From NCBI GenBank assembly GCA_933228675.1, contig OW121740.1, positions 156,291,828-156,355,827 on the forward strand: a stretch of DNA of 64,000 nucleotides. The letters are read 5' to 3'. The number at the start of each line of letters is the position of its first letter. The stretch's first letter is position 1. Positions 23,510 through 34,610 of the stretch are shown here, in pieces. The notes beneath the pieces were generated by a model. That model did not search any database. It was not told the origin of the DNA and saw only the letters and a list, made by a program, of their open reading frames with translations. Source of the stretch: Stomorhina lunata. Lineage: Eukaryota; Arthropoda; Insecta; Diptera; Rhiniidae. The position numbers were made by a program, and so were the translations under genes.

Positions 23510-24006
23510 CGATCGTTTTTTACTTCGTGGGAGATTTTGCAAAATTTTCTCTATAAAAATATTATGACAAAAACTTCTTAATACAAAATTTTACTTTTAT
23601 GAGAGATTTGACCAAATTTTCTTTATAAAGAAAATTTGTTAAAATTTTCTCTTTATGAGAAATTTTGACAAATTTTTTTTTATGAGAAATTTTGACAAAA
23701 TATAAATATAAGAAATTTTATTAAAATTTCTTCTTAATGAGAAACTTTTACAAAAATTCCTTAATATAAGAAATTTTGACAAAACTTTTTTTATATAAGA
23801 AATTTTGCAAAATTCCCTTTATGAAGAAATTTTGACAAAATTTCTTTTTATAAGAAATTTTGACAAAATGCTCTTTTTGTGAGAAATTTTAACAAAACTT
23901 CTTTTACGTAAGAAATTTTGACAAAATTTGTTTTTATACGAAATTTTGTTTTTATACGAAATTTTGTTTTTATACGAAATTTTGTTTTTATACAAAATTC
24001 TGTTAG
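23510..24006. repeat. alpha satellite array G (left part of a split array)
   Basis: Diverged units of gaaattttgacaaaatttc + ttttatga/tatataa type, about 29-30 bp. The same array resumes at 28223 beyond the CACTCAG element, so the element was inserted into a pre-existing array. Confidence 0.85.
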
Positions 24007-24824
24007 TACACTCAGAAAAAAGACATGTACTAAATTTGAGGAAAAAAAAATTCTAAAAAATAGTAAAAAAAATCCTTATTCGTAGTAAGTTTTTACTCAA
24101 AACTAGGAAAAATTGTTACATTCTAGTAAAAAATACAACATTTAAATAAAAAATTTATAGTTCATATACTAAAAAATAGTTAAGATTTTTCCATAGAAAA
24201 ATTGGAAGAATTTTGTAAAATATTATTTATTTTAGGGAAAATTTTGTTAAAAACTAGTAAATATGTCCTAAATTTTAGTTCATCACATCGTAAAACAAGG
24301 TTATATTGACTTTAGTTCAAAAAATTTGATTGAGTAAATGATTTACTCAAAAATAGTTCATAAAATTGAACTTACTTAAAATCTGGAAGTAGTTGTCGTA
24401 AATTTAAGTTCATTATTTTCCTAATTACTAGAAAGTTATACTTAAATTTAGAAAACTTTCTACATTTTAAGAAAAATTTATTAAAAATTAGTTCAGATAA
24501 ATTACAACGTCCAATAGTATATAATTTTCTTATAATAAATAAAATTGTAATAATATTTAAAAGTTATATACTAATATTTAAGAAAATTTTCCTTAAAATT
24601 AGTTCAGATAAATCAAAATAAATCATGTTCAAATTTATGAAGTAATTAGGAAAAATTTTTTTATAATGAGTAAAATTGTACTAATTTCTTGAAAGTTATA
24701 TGCTAATATTTAAGAAAACTTTCCTAAAAATTGTATTGAAAAATAAATGTCAATAAATTATTTTCATTTATAATTTATTTTCAATATTCTGTGTTATTGT
24801 TCTGTGATAGTTTTTTATTAATTT

Positions 24825-25600
24825 CGGTAAAATCGCGCTCTCAAAGACTCCAAGAGCAGCTTTATCTGCTTATGCAAGAGCCCATGATTAGTTCTTGTTG
24901 AGAGGATGTTGGTAAGTATGATTCTTCTTTTGATTTCAATACATACACTAACATATGTCATTGTTTATATTTACTGCGGTACCAAGGTGGGCAAATTCAT
25001 TAACAAATTCCACGATGGAATTCACTCAATGTGCGTCACTTCACTCAATGTGCGCCCCATAATATCAGTGTCATCGGCAAATGCGAATAACATGTGCGTT
25101 CTGCTAAAAATGTGCAACTTGTATTAACTGCAGCATCACATAAGAAGTTAAGTAAGGTAAGTAGTGTCCATTTGTTTGATTTACCTGGTCTAAAGTCACA
25201 TTGGTAGTCCCTCTTTTTGTGCACTGGACAAAGACCACTTGCAGAAGTGCTTCTTCGCTCTCAGCATGTCACCTGATTTCCGTGATTGCCCTTACAGGAG
25301 AAACCCGATATTAGTTTCAGACCAGTTTTCTTTCCCAATCTTTGCGTTATTATTACCAAAGATTATTTTCACGTCGTGTCTTGGGCAGCTACCATAAACT
25401 TCTTTAAGTTTAGCGTGTGCACAAATCAGGCTTAGATCAAAGTATTTAGCTTTAACGCGAATTGTCGCTAACCTTTCCTTTACTGGGGTGAACCTAGAAA
25501 CAAGGTTTCGCAATATTTTGCTTACCAAACACATGCTTACCATCATGACCATTCCATCTAATCTCCTGGACTGCAGATCCTTAAATCATGATAATTTATT
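24825..25600 (-). pseudogene. RTE-type LINE remnant (endonuclease and reverse transcriptase)
   Basis: Reading the minus strand, 25552-25292 encodes the end of an APE-like endonuclease: RVKAKYFDLSLICAHAK, then SCPRHDVKIIFGNNNAKIGK, where GDFNAKIG is the usual form. Downstream come YQCDFRPGKSNKW (RT motif, about 25240-25160), FADDTDIMGRTLS (the catalytic FADD, about 25088-25045), FAHLGTAVNINNDI (about 25005-24960) and EIKRRIILTN (about 24935-24905). The order is that of RTE-clade LINEs, but large parts between blocks are deleted and frames change. An intact LINE would make its own cDNA in the nucleus; this copy is dead. Confidence 0.8.
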
Positions 25601-26374
25601 CATTTGCGGTGGTCGATAACATTAGGGGGTGCCGTTTTTTATAATTTTTTGTTTTTCATAGTTGGAGTTTTTTTTCCAGGAGTAGGTTACTTCTCTAATC
25701 CAACTTTTTGTGTTTGGAGTTGTCATCACAAGTAACAATATGATTGGTAGGCTCAAGCATCATTTCCGTTTATCAAATTTGCCTTTTAACGTCACTCGGC
25801 TTTAATTCATATGGAACCCTATTTCCTGGCATTTAATGATTTATTGTATGACTCTTAATAATAAACCAAGTGTTTCCTGCGTTTCCTGCGTAATGCTTCT
25901 AATTCCCCATTTTAAAACTTTTTCAGCAGCCGTTTTCTTCAAATCAAAAACGGACTTTCCCGCATATTAAGGCTCAAACCATGTAAGTGATGCAGTTTTT
26001 ATATTAGGGTGGGTCTTTTTCAATGTTTGCCAGGAGGTTGTTATATATTAAATATCATAATTCAATGTCAAATTTAAAGAAAGATGGGCTTAGTGACAGA
26101 GATTAAAATAACTCCAAAAGCGATCTTCTAAATGGAGAGTTGTTGGATTTAGGTACAGTTTTTCTATTATAATAAATTAATGGGCAAGTATTCAAGGTAA
26201 ATACATTTTTAGATTGAGCTTTTGGTAATGCATTGATAAGTATCTAAAATAAAAAAATCGTATAGGTGTTTTAAGTAACAGTTAATTATAGGGCTTACAG
26301 TAAAGGGAAAAACTTAACACATTATTTAAATATTAATACAAAATCGAAAAAATTGTGGGTAAAACTCAAAAGTC

Positions 26375-26545
26375 ATTGTTTGGTATAAATTTTGTTCTTT
26401 TATCCAAACACTTTTATTTACTCATGTTTATTGACCATCAGATGGACGAATATAAGCCGAACCGGGTCAAATTGTCGGCAATGGACATGGGTTGATAAAA
26501 CTGTTGGGCTATATGAACGAAATTTATACCAAACAACTATTTTTG
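26375..26545. repeat. inverted repeat, possible small MITE
   Basis: GTTTGGTATAAATTTTGTTC at about 26379-26398 is matched inverted (one mismatch) by gaacgaaatttataccaaac at about 26518-26537, around a GC-richer 120-bp centre. It could be a foldback MITE of about 165 bp within the CACTCAG element. No target duplication can be fixed. Confidence 0.45.
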
Positions 26546-28222
26546 ACATTTAATATACATAAATTTTAAACTTTATTTTCTTTAATTTTTTCGATTTACT
26601 AATAATAAAAATAAATTATGTATTTTACTTGTTATCAGTTAAAAAGTATTTTCCCCTAACTAACTGTATGGTCTAAATAAAAAATTTTTAAAAATATATA
26701 AACACCTGTACTTTATTTTATATTTTTTTGCAAAATGACCTTTGATTAGTTAAATTGGGAAGACTAAGGACCTCTAGTGTTCCGTAGCCAAAGATGCCGT
26801 GCGTCACGAAGAGCGTCCCTTCCATGTTATTTTATCAAAGTAAATAACAATTTCACTATGAAAAGGCTTTAATATTTTTCAATGTATTATACTACAGTTA
26901 TTTCTGAAGTACGATTTTTTTATTTATTTACCTTATAAAATTTGTCTTCATTAATGAATACATTAATATTAATACTTATCTTATTTCCAATAACTCATAC
27001 TATGAACCAAAATTCTTTTATATTGAAGTTTATATTGCATTTTCAAATAAATAAATTCTTAAACTTGTAAAAGAAGATCAGATATTTAATGGCAAAGAAT
27101 GGGTAATGAAATACATTGAGTCAGAAGTTATTTATATTAGAAGAAACTTTCACAAATACGAATGTGGGAAATTTCAAAACTACTTCATCCATTTTTTATT
27201 TCTATGACCTTTAACTTATTGTATTGTTTTATATAAGTTGATTGAAATTTCGGTAAAACCAAAAGTACTCCCATTTTTCGCCATAAGAACCAGTCTAAAT
27301 AAAATTTTTTATAAAATTTTGTTTTGTCTCGGAAAATATTTCTTCGGGAAAATTAAGGTTGCATTTAAAAAAAATAAGGTGCACTCTAATTTATATATTA
27401 TTTCTTATTATATAACTTCTTATTATTTTTTAATTTATTATGTATATGTATTTATGTTATAAAAAATATTTTTGTAAATTTATGAAAATATATTAATAAA
27501 AATACTTTATACAATTTTTAATACTTTTATTTTATAAAGGGGATACATTTTTTTTAGAAAATAATTTTACTTAATTTTAGTTCTTTTTTGTATAATTTAG
27601 GAAATATAAAATTCAGATAAGTATATAATTTACTGAAAATTAGAAATAAGTTTCATTAATGTAGAAAATATTTTATAATGGGAATGAATATTTTACTAAA
27701 TATAAGGATTAAACTTATTTATTTTCTGACTGTTTTTACCACTCTTAAGGAAAATATTTCCTAAAAATTATAAATTTTTTACAAGATCTAAATAAATAAT
27801 TTACTGAATTTCAGTAATCTTTTTCTACTATTGTAGAAAATTTGATCATAAGTTTACTGCAGTTTTTACTTGTTTTAAGTAAAAATAAATTATCTTTTAA
27901 CTAAAATGAAGGAAAATTTTCCTTAATTAAAGCATTGCTAAATATTTATCTGAACTAAATTAAAGGAAATATTTAGTTGTTTTTAAGACGTTTTCAGATA
28001 AAATATGAACTAAATTATAGTAATTTTTTTTCCAAGTTTTTAGTTAAATTTTTGTTTGATATAAGGAATTTTGTCAAAAACTTAAGGAAAATTTTTTCCT
28101 GGAATTAAGTAATTTTTTTACTCAATTGTTGTAAAAAACGGCTTTGGCGCCATACGACAACCATTTTTTCCTCAAATTTAGTAAATTTTCCTATATTTTA
28201 GTTCATTTTTTTTCTGAGTGTA

Positions 28223-30870
28223 TAAATAATTTAGGCAAAATTTCCTTTTATTATAAATTTTGACAAAATTCTCTTAATATAAGAAATTTTGACAAAATAT
28301 CCTTTATCTACGAAATTTCTTCATTATAAGAAATTTTGGCAAAATTTCCTTTTTATAAGAAATTTTGGCAAAATTTCCTTTTTATAAGAAATTTTGGCAA
28401 AATTTCCTTTTTATAAGAAATTTTGGCAAAATTTCCTTTTTATAAGAAATTTTGATAAAAATTCCTTTATATAAGAAATTTTCACAAAATTTATTTTATA
28501 CAAGAAATTTAGACAAAATTTTCTTTTTAATATAAGAAATTTTGACCAAATTACCTTTATATACGAAATTTCTTCATTATATGAAATTTTGGCAAAATTT
28601 CCTTCATATAAAAATTTCCTTCATTTAAAAAATTTTGACAAAATTTCCTTTTTTTAAGAAATTTTGATAAAATTTCATTTTTATAAAAAACGAAGACAAA
28701 ATTTCTTTCATATAAAATATTTAGACAAATTTTCCTTTATATAACAAATTTTGACAAAATTTTGTTTATATAAAAAATTGTGACAAAATTTCCTTCATAT
28801 AAAAAATTTTGAAAAAATTTCCTTTTTATAAGAAATTTTGATAAAATTTCTTTTATATAAAAAATTTTGACAAAATTTCGTTCATATAAAAAATTTTGAC
28901 AAAATTTCATTTTATAAGAAATTTTGGTTAAAATTTCCTTTATATAAAAAATTTTGACAAAATTTCCTTCATATAACAAATTTTGAAAAATTGTCCTTTT
29001 TATAAAAATGTTAATAAAAATTCTTTTATATAAAAAATTTTGACAAAATTACCTTTATATAAAAAAATTTTGAGAAAATTTCCTTTTTATAAGAAATTTT
29101 GATAAAATTTCATTTATATAAAAAACTAAGACAAAATTTCTTTCATATAAAATATTTTATAAAAAATGTTTCCTTCATATAAAACATTTTAGCAAAATTG
29201 CCTTCATATAAAAAATTTTGACAAAATTTCCTTCATATAAAAAATTTTGACAAAATTTCCTTATATACAAATATTTGACAAAATTTCGTTCTTAAAAAAA
29301 ATTTTCCCTTTTATAAGAAATTTTGATAAAATTTCTTTTATATAAAAAATTTTGACAAAATTTCCTTCATATAAAAAATTTTTACAAAATTTCCTTCATA
29401 TAAAAAATTTTGACAAATTTTCCTTTTAATAAAAAATTTTGACAAAAAGTCCTTTTTATAAGAAATTTTTCAAAATTTTTTATAAGAAATTTTGACAAAA
29501 TTTCCTTTCTATAAGAAATTTTAAAAAAATTTCCTTTATATAAGAAATTTTGACAAAATTGTATTTATATAAGAAATATTGGAAAAAATTTAATTTAAAA
29601 AAAAAATGTTGACAAAATCCTTTATTAAAAAAAATTGACAAAATTTCCTTTTTAAAAGAAATTAAAAAAAAAAATTCTTTATATAAGAAATTTTAACAAA
29701 ATTTGCATTATATAAAACATTTTAATAAAAGTTCCATGATATAAGAAATTTTGACAAAATTTCCTTTATATAAAAAATATTGGAAAAAATTTCCTTTATA
29801 TAAAAAATTTTTACAAAATCCCTTCAAAGAAGAAATTTTGACAGAATATCCTTCAAAGAAAAAATTTTGCAAAATTCTTTTTATATAAAAAACTTTGAAT
29901 AAGAAATTTTGACAATAATTTCTTTTATGAGAAATTTTGATAAAATTTTCTTTTTATAAAAAAATTTTGTCAAAAATTTCTTTTTACAAGAAATTTAGAC
30001 AAAATTTCCTTTACATAAGAAAATTTTGAAAAAATTTTCTTTTTATGGGAAATTGTGACAACATTTTCTTTTATACATCTTCTTTGAATGAGAAAATTTT
30101 AAAAAATTTTCTTTATGAAAAAAAATTCCTATAGAAACGAAATTTTGTCAAAACTTCTTATATAAAGGAAATTTCATAAAAATTTCTTATTTAAGAAAAT
30201 TTTAGCAAAATGTCTTATGTAAAAGAAAATTTGTCAAGATTTCTTATATAAAAAAGAAATTGGACAAAGTTTCTGATATAAAAATTTTGACAAAATTTCT
30301 TATACAAGAAAATGTTTACTAAATTCCTTACATAAGAAATTTTTGAAAATTATTTCGTTTTTGTGTCAAAAAATTTTTTATATAAGAAATTTTGACAAAT
30401 TTTTCCTTTTATGAGAAATTTTGACAATTTTTTTTAATATAAGAAATCTTTTTATAATAAATTTTTTTACAATTTGGAAAATTTCTCTAAAGAAAACATT
30501 TTGACTAAATTTTCTTAATACAAGATATTATGACAAAAAATTGTTTATGAGAAATTTTGAAAAAAAGTTTGACAAAATGTTCTTTTTATGAGAAATTTTG
30601 ATAAAGTTAATAAAAAAAATCCTCTAAATACAAAATTTTTAAAAAATTTCTTCTATTCAAGTAAAGTTTCTTTAATAATTTTTTTTTTTTACAAAATTCT
30701 AATTATATAAAAAATGTTCGTTAAATTTTTTCTATATAAAAATTGTTAATCAGATTTTCTTTACCAAAATAAATTTTTCAAAATTTCCTCTAAATAAGAA
30801 ATTTTGACAAATTCTTATGAGAAAATTTTTTACAATATTTCCTCTATATAAAAAAATTTGAAAAATTCTT
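28223..30870. repeat. alpha satellite array P (about 29-bp unit)
   Basis: Units read ttttgacaaaatttcctt + tatataagaaa, 29-30 bp, roughly 85 diverged copies. Four near-identical units with 'ttttggcaaaatttcc' lie at 28330-28450. The array decays towards 30.9 kb. It is the continuation of array G. Confidence 0.9.
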
Positions 30871-31847
30871 CTGAGGTGTTTTGACAGCATTTTTTCTTTG
30901 TAAGAAAATCGTATAAAATCTGGCAAAATTATTTTTCCAGAAATCATTGCTTAATTTAAAAGAATTTTCATGTTAAAATGATATGAAATTTTATACTAAT
31001 TAAAAACTCAAATAATATTCTAAAATTTTGATATTACATTTATATTTTGTTACTAATTTCAAGATTTATAACTGACCACATTATTCGTTATTGCATTGAT
31101 AACTCAATTGTGAAGTTATTACAGTATTTACTACAAATGATGTACCCATTACACTTATTACAACAAAATTCAATAAAAGCAAAAAAGATCACAAATTCTT
31201 AACATTAAACTAAAATATGGAGCAACATTTTAAAAACATAGTATTTGCGTAACAACCTAAAATCAATAATATCCTGTTCTATATATTTTTATGTTTTTCT
31301 ATCCTTCTGGATTTTCAGGCACGTAAAATATTACCGCAACCTGTTACTTGTAAATATTGCATCGTAAATGTTGCATGATGTTTGGTTGCATTCATCATAG
31401 ATTGTTTATAGTTTTTGCGTTAATAGAATTTAATATTTAAGTTTGATTTTTGGTGGTATTTTAATTAATATCAATATTATAATCAAGATTTCCAAATGTG
31501 ATCCAATTCTCACAAGATTATGATACAAAGTTGCTGCTAATATATGGTTTTCAAGTTTATATAAACTGATTGTCACAAAACTTGGAGATAGGACAGTTTA
31601 AGCAAAAACCTGTGATCACTAAAAGAAATTTCAAAATATGAACTAAAACATGATTTTTTTGAAAAATTTTATATGAAACTATAAAACTTCGATTTTCTTG
31701 GAAATTAAACCAGTGGCTATGTTGCATGGACCGAGTCGCTCAAGTAATAAGAGATGTTCACATACAACTTAACAATGCTAAATTACTTAGAATGACCTTG
31801 TTCATTCTAAGTAAAAATAAAATCGATGACGCTGTTTTCTAAGTTAA
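30871..31847. other. non-satellite island
   Basis: AT-rich sequence with no recognisable gene. It lies just downstream (in gene sense) of the ZP exons, so it is probably intron of that gene. Confidence 0.4.
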
Positions 31848-32154
31848 AACAAGTAAGAAAGCGCTATAGTCGGTCAAGCCCGACCATACGATACCCTTCG
31901 CCACTAAGGTCAAAGGTGTTATTTTTCCTGTATAAAGACAAATATTTGCTAAATTCTGCCATCATAAAAACATTTTCTCAAAACTTATATATTTAACCTG
32001 TTTCTGTCATTTGGACTTATATGAGAGCTAGGGTCAAATATGGACCGATTATCTCTTTGGCAAATTGATTACAGTTGTAACAAAAATTATATATGCAAAA
32101 AATAAACTCAAAATTTTCATTGTCTTTAGATTTACGAGCGTTTTAGTGATTTTT
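31848..32154 (-). mobile_element. family 2 copy A, inverted 3' half
   Basis: AACAAGTAAG at 31848 followed by hairpin GTCGG-CCGAC (31869-31884) is the 3' end of family 2 read in reverse. The copy runs back to gtgattttt, where copy B is inserted. After B (from 32543) the phrase gtctcattta resumes as expected for the interrupted copy A. It is then truncated within about 13 bp. Confidence 0.75.
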
Positions 32155-32542
32155 TATACCCTTCACCACCATAGGTGGAAAGGGTATTATAAGTTTGTGC
32201 TGATGTATGTAACGCATAGAAATATTTGTCTTAGACCCATCTTTTAGTATACCAATAGGCTTAGAATCACTATCTGAGTCGATTTAGCAATGTCCGTCCG
32301 TCCGTCTGGCTGGACCTCCATGTAAACCTTGTAATCAAACTACAGATCGCAATTCTAAAGATAATTTGATGAAACTTAGCACAGATCATTTTTTTAAATA
32401 TACAAGTTTTGAGAAAATGTTTGTATGATGGCAAAATTTAGCAAATATTTGTCTTTATACAGGAAAAATAACACCTTTGACCTAAGTGGTGAAGGGTATC
32501 GTATGGTCGGGCTTGACCGACTATAGCACTTTCTTACTTGTT
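32155..32542 (+). mobile_element. family 2 copy B, inserted into copy A
   Basis: It begins TATACCCTTCACCACCATAG and ends ...GTCGG-GCTTGA-CCGAC (32506-32521) then tatagcactttcttacttgt. Compared with the 19.8-kb copy it has an internal deletion near 32394. It is inserted within a run of T of copy A without an evident target-site duplication. It lies only about 40 bp from the splice donor of the ZP exon. Confidence 0.75.
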
Positions 32543-32580
32543 TTGTCTCATTTAATTTGTATATGATTCAGTCTCAATAC

Positions 32581-32718
32581 CTGCAGAGTGCCACATCCTT
32601 TCAATGGCAATTCCAATCTATAAGTTAATGCACCTTTACCATTAACACGACAAGCGCTGCTGCGATCGTAATCTGCTTGTATGATACCGTGGAAGGGTTC
32701 ATTGAATTTCATATCAAC
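32581..32718 (-). CDS. ZP-domain protein, internal coding exon (second)
   Basis: This 138-nt exon (46 codons, phase 0 at both ends) encodes VDMKFNEPFHGIIQADYD, then RSSACRVNGKGALTYRLELP and LKGCGTLQ. That is the ZP-N half of an insect zona pellucida domain, with the SSAC and KGCGT cysteines in the usual positions. An AG acceptor (ATAATTAG) precedes it and a GTATTGAG donor follows. It joins in frame to the exon at 32833-32916 over a 114-nt intron. ZP-domain proteins are membrane-anchored or secreted proteins that polymerise in the apical extracellular matrix or cuticle. The particular family member is not identified, and the downstream exons are not visible in the window. Confidence 0.9.
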
Positions 32719-32832
32719 CTAATTATGGATGCGGAAATAATTGTTATTAAATATTTTAATGAATTTATTAAACGAATGTTTAAATTAATTAAAGACAAAG
32801 ATTAAAAGTAATATGAAAATGTATGGACTCAC
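32719..32832 (-). other. 114-nt intron of the ZP-domain gene
   Basis: The donor reads CAG|GTGAGT on the minus strand (GT at 32832-32831) and the acceptor TTAG|GTT (AG at 32720-32719). Size and AT content fit a normal short fly intron, in contrast to the repeat-filled introns on either side. Confidence 0.85.
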
Positions 32833-32916
32833 CTGCATAGAACCAGCTGCACAATTAAGGGCGGCTTTTGTACGATTTAAAAATATCAAAGGACTAATAT
32901 CGTCTAGTTTGGTAAC
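32833..32916 (-). CDS. ZP-domain protein, internal coding exon (first)
   Basis: This 84-nt exon (28 codons, phase 0) encodes VTKLDDISPLIFLNRTKAA followed by LNCAAGSMQ. The LNCAAGSMQ-VDMKF junction with the next exon supplies the first ZP-N cysteine and the opening beta strand of the ZP-N fold. The acceptor is CCATTTCCAG|GTT and the donor CAG|GTGAGT. The upstream exons lie beyond the beta satellite at 33.0-34.2 kb or further and were not found. A family 2 fragment and satellite fill the neighbouring intron. Confidence 0.85.
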
Positions 32917-32999
32917 CTGGAAATGGAAAAAAGTTTTGAAGTGAAAGGAATCAGGAACAAAATAATTTATGGGCTAAGAAAATATGATTATATTTTTAG

Positions 33000-34204
33000 T
33001 GAAAGAAATTTATATAAACATTTTTTTGCTAAAAAAAAAATTATATAGACAATTTTCTAAAAAATAATATTGTATATAGAAAATTTTATAGAAATTTTTT
33101 TAATAAAATTTTATATAAAAAAAAATTATATAGAACATTTTTTATGATAAATTTTCTACCAAAAAATTTTATATGAACAAATTTGAATAGAAAATTTTCT
33201 ACGAAAAAATTTTACATACAAAATTTTCTATGAAAAAATTTTATATAGAAATTTTTGAATGAACAAATTTCGTATAGAAAATTAACTATGAAAAAATTTT
33301 ATAAAGAAAATTTTCTCCGCAAAAATTTTATATAGAAAATTTTTTCCGAAAAAATTTTATATAGAAAAGTTTTTTTGAAAAAATTTTATGTAAAAAATTT
33401 GCTATGAAAAAATTTTATATAAAAAAATTTTTATTAAAAAATTTTATATAGACAAGTTTCTATGAAAAAATTTTATGTTAAAAATTTTCTAAGAAAAAAA
33501 TTTATATAGGAAATTTAATATGAAAAATTTTATATAGAAAATTTTTAATAAAAATAATTTTTATAGAAAATTTTTTATGAAATATTTTGATATAGAAAAT
33601 TTTCTATGAAAAAATTTAATACAGAAAATTTTCTATGAAAAAATTGTATATAGAATATTTTGTGTGAAAAATTTTATATAGAAAATTTTCTATGAAAAAA
33701 TTTTAAACAAAAAATTTTTTATAAAAAAATTTTATATGAAAATTTTCTATAAAAAATTCTGCAAAGAAAATTTTCTATAAAAAATTCTGCAAAGAAAATT
33801 TTCTATGAAAAAATTTTATATAGAAATTTTTCTGTGAAAAAATTTTATATAGAAAATTTACTATGAAAAAAATTTTAAAAAGAAATTTTTCTATGAAAAA
33901 AATTTATATAGAAAATTTTCTCTGAAAAATAAAATATATAATAAAATTTTCTATAGAAAATTTTTTATAGAAAATTTTCTATGAAAAACTTTTTCATATA
34001 GAAAATTTTGTAAAAAAATAATTTATATATAAAACTTTATATAAAAAATTTTATATTGAAAACTTTTAATAAAAATTTTTTTATAGAACTTTTTATGAAA
34101 TATTTTGATATAGAAAATTTCATAAAAAAATTTAATACAGAAAATTTTCTATGAAAAAAATTTTATATAGAAAATTTTGTAAAAAAAATTTTATATAAAA
34201 TTTC
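33000..34204. repeat. beta satellite array H (about 29-bp unit)
   Basis: Units read gaaaaaattttatatagaaa + attttctat, about 29 bp, roughly 41 diverged copies, starting about 85 bp upstream (in gene sense) of a ZP exon. The blocks near 33.5-33.65 and 34.05-34.15 kb look alike, which suggests an internal duplication of about 520 bp. Confidence 0.88.
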
Positions 34205-34610
34205 GTACAGTGATTTAAGTTAACATAAGCAGTATTTGTTTTAAATTTCATGAAAAAATATTGATATTTGTGGCCAATATGTCAATTCCGGGAAGTGGGA
34301 CTGTGGGAGGTACCATAAATAATGGACCGATTTTGACAAATTTCAATAGCCATGGTCCCATTATCAAAAAAATGATCTGTGCCAAATTGCATCAAATTAT
34401 CTTTAGAAGTGCGACCTGTAGTTTGATTACAAGGTTTACATGGGGATCCAGCCAGCCAGACGGACGGACGGACAGCGGTAAATCGACTCAGAAAGTGATT
34501 CTTAGCCCATTGGTATACTAAAAGGTGGGTATAAGACAGATATTTCTATGCGTTACATACATCAGCACAAACTTATAATACCCTGTCCACCTATGGTGGT
34601 GAAGGGTATA
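34205..34610 (-). mobile_element. family 2 copy C, 3'-truncated
   Basis: On the minus strand it runs from the family 2 start (TATACCCTTCACCACCATAG at 34610) through the GTCCGTCC tract to acagtgattt near 34209, where it meets array H. It matches 19838-20260 closely. The 86-codon frame across it is not a gene. Confidence 0.8.

Larger units (their letters stand above)
24009..28220. mobile_element. 4.2-kb element with CACTCAG termini inserted in satellite
   Basis: CACTCAGAAAAAA at 24009 is matched inverted at the right end (ending GAGTG at 28220), with TA on both sides. A second, internal 20-nt inverted match (24028-24047 and 28164-28183, tactaaatttgaggaaaaaa) shows that the termini are extended, degenerate arms rich in 'agttca', 'actaaa' and 'aggaaa' motifs. 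No transposase for it is seen. The middle holds an RTE LINE fragment. Its superfamily cannot be assigned from the termini. Confidence 0.6.

Noticed and set aside
34261..34521. 86-codon plus-strand frame
   Set aside because: It runs through a family 2 repeat; the same frame appears, inverted, at 20193-19927. It is repeat DNA, not a gene.
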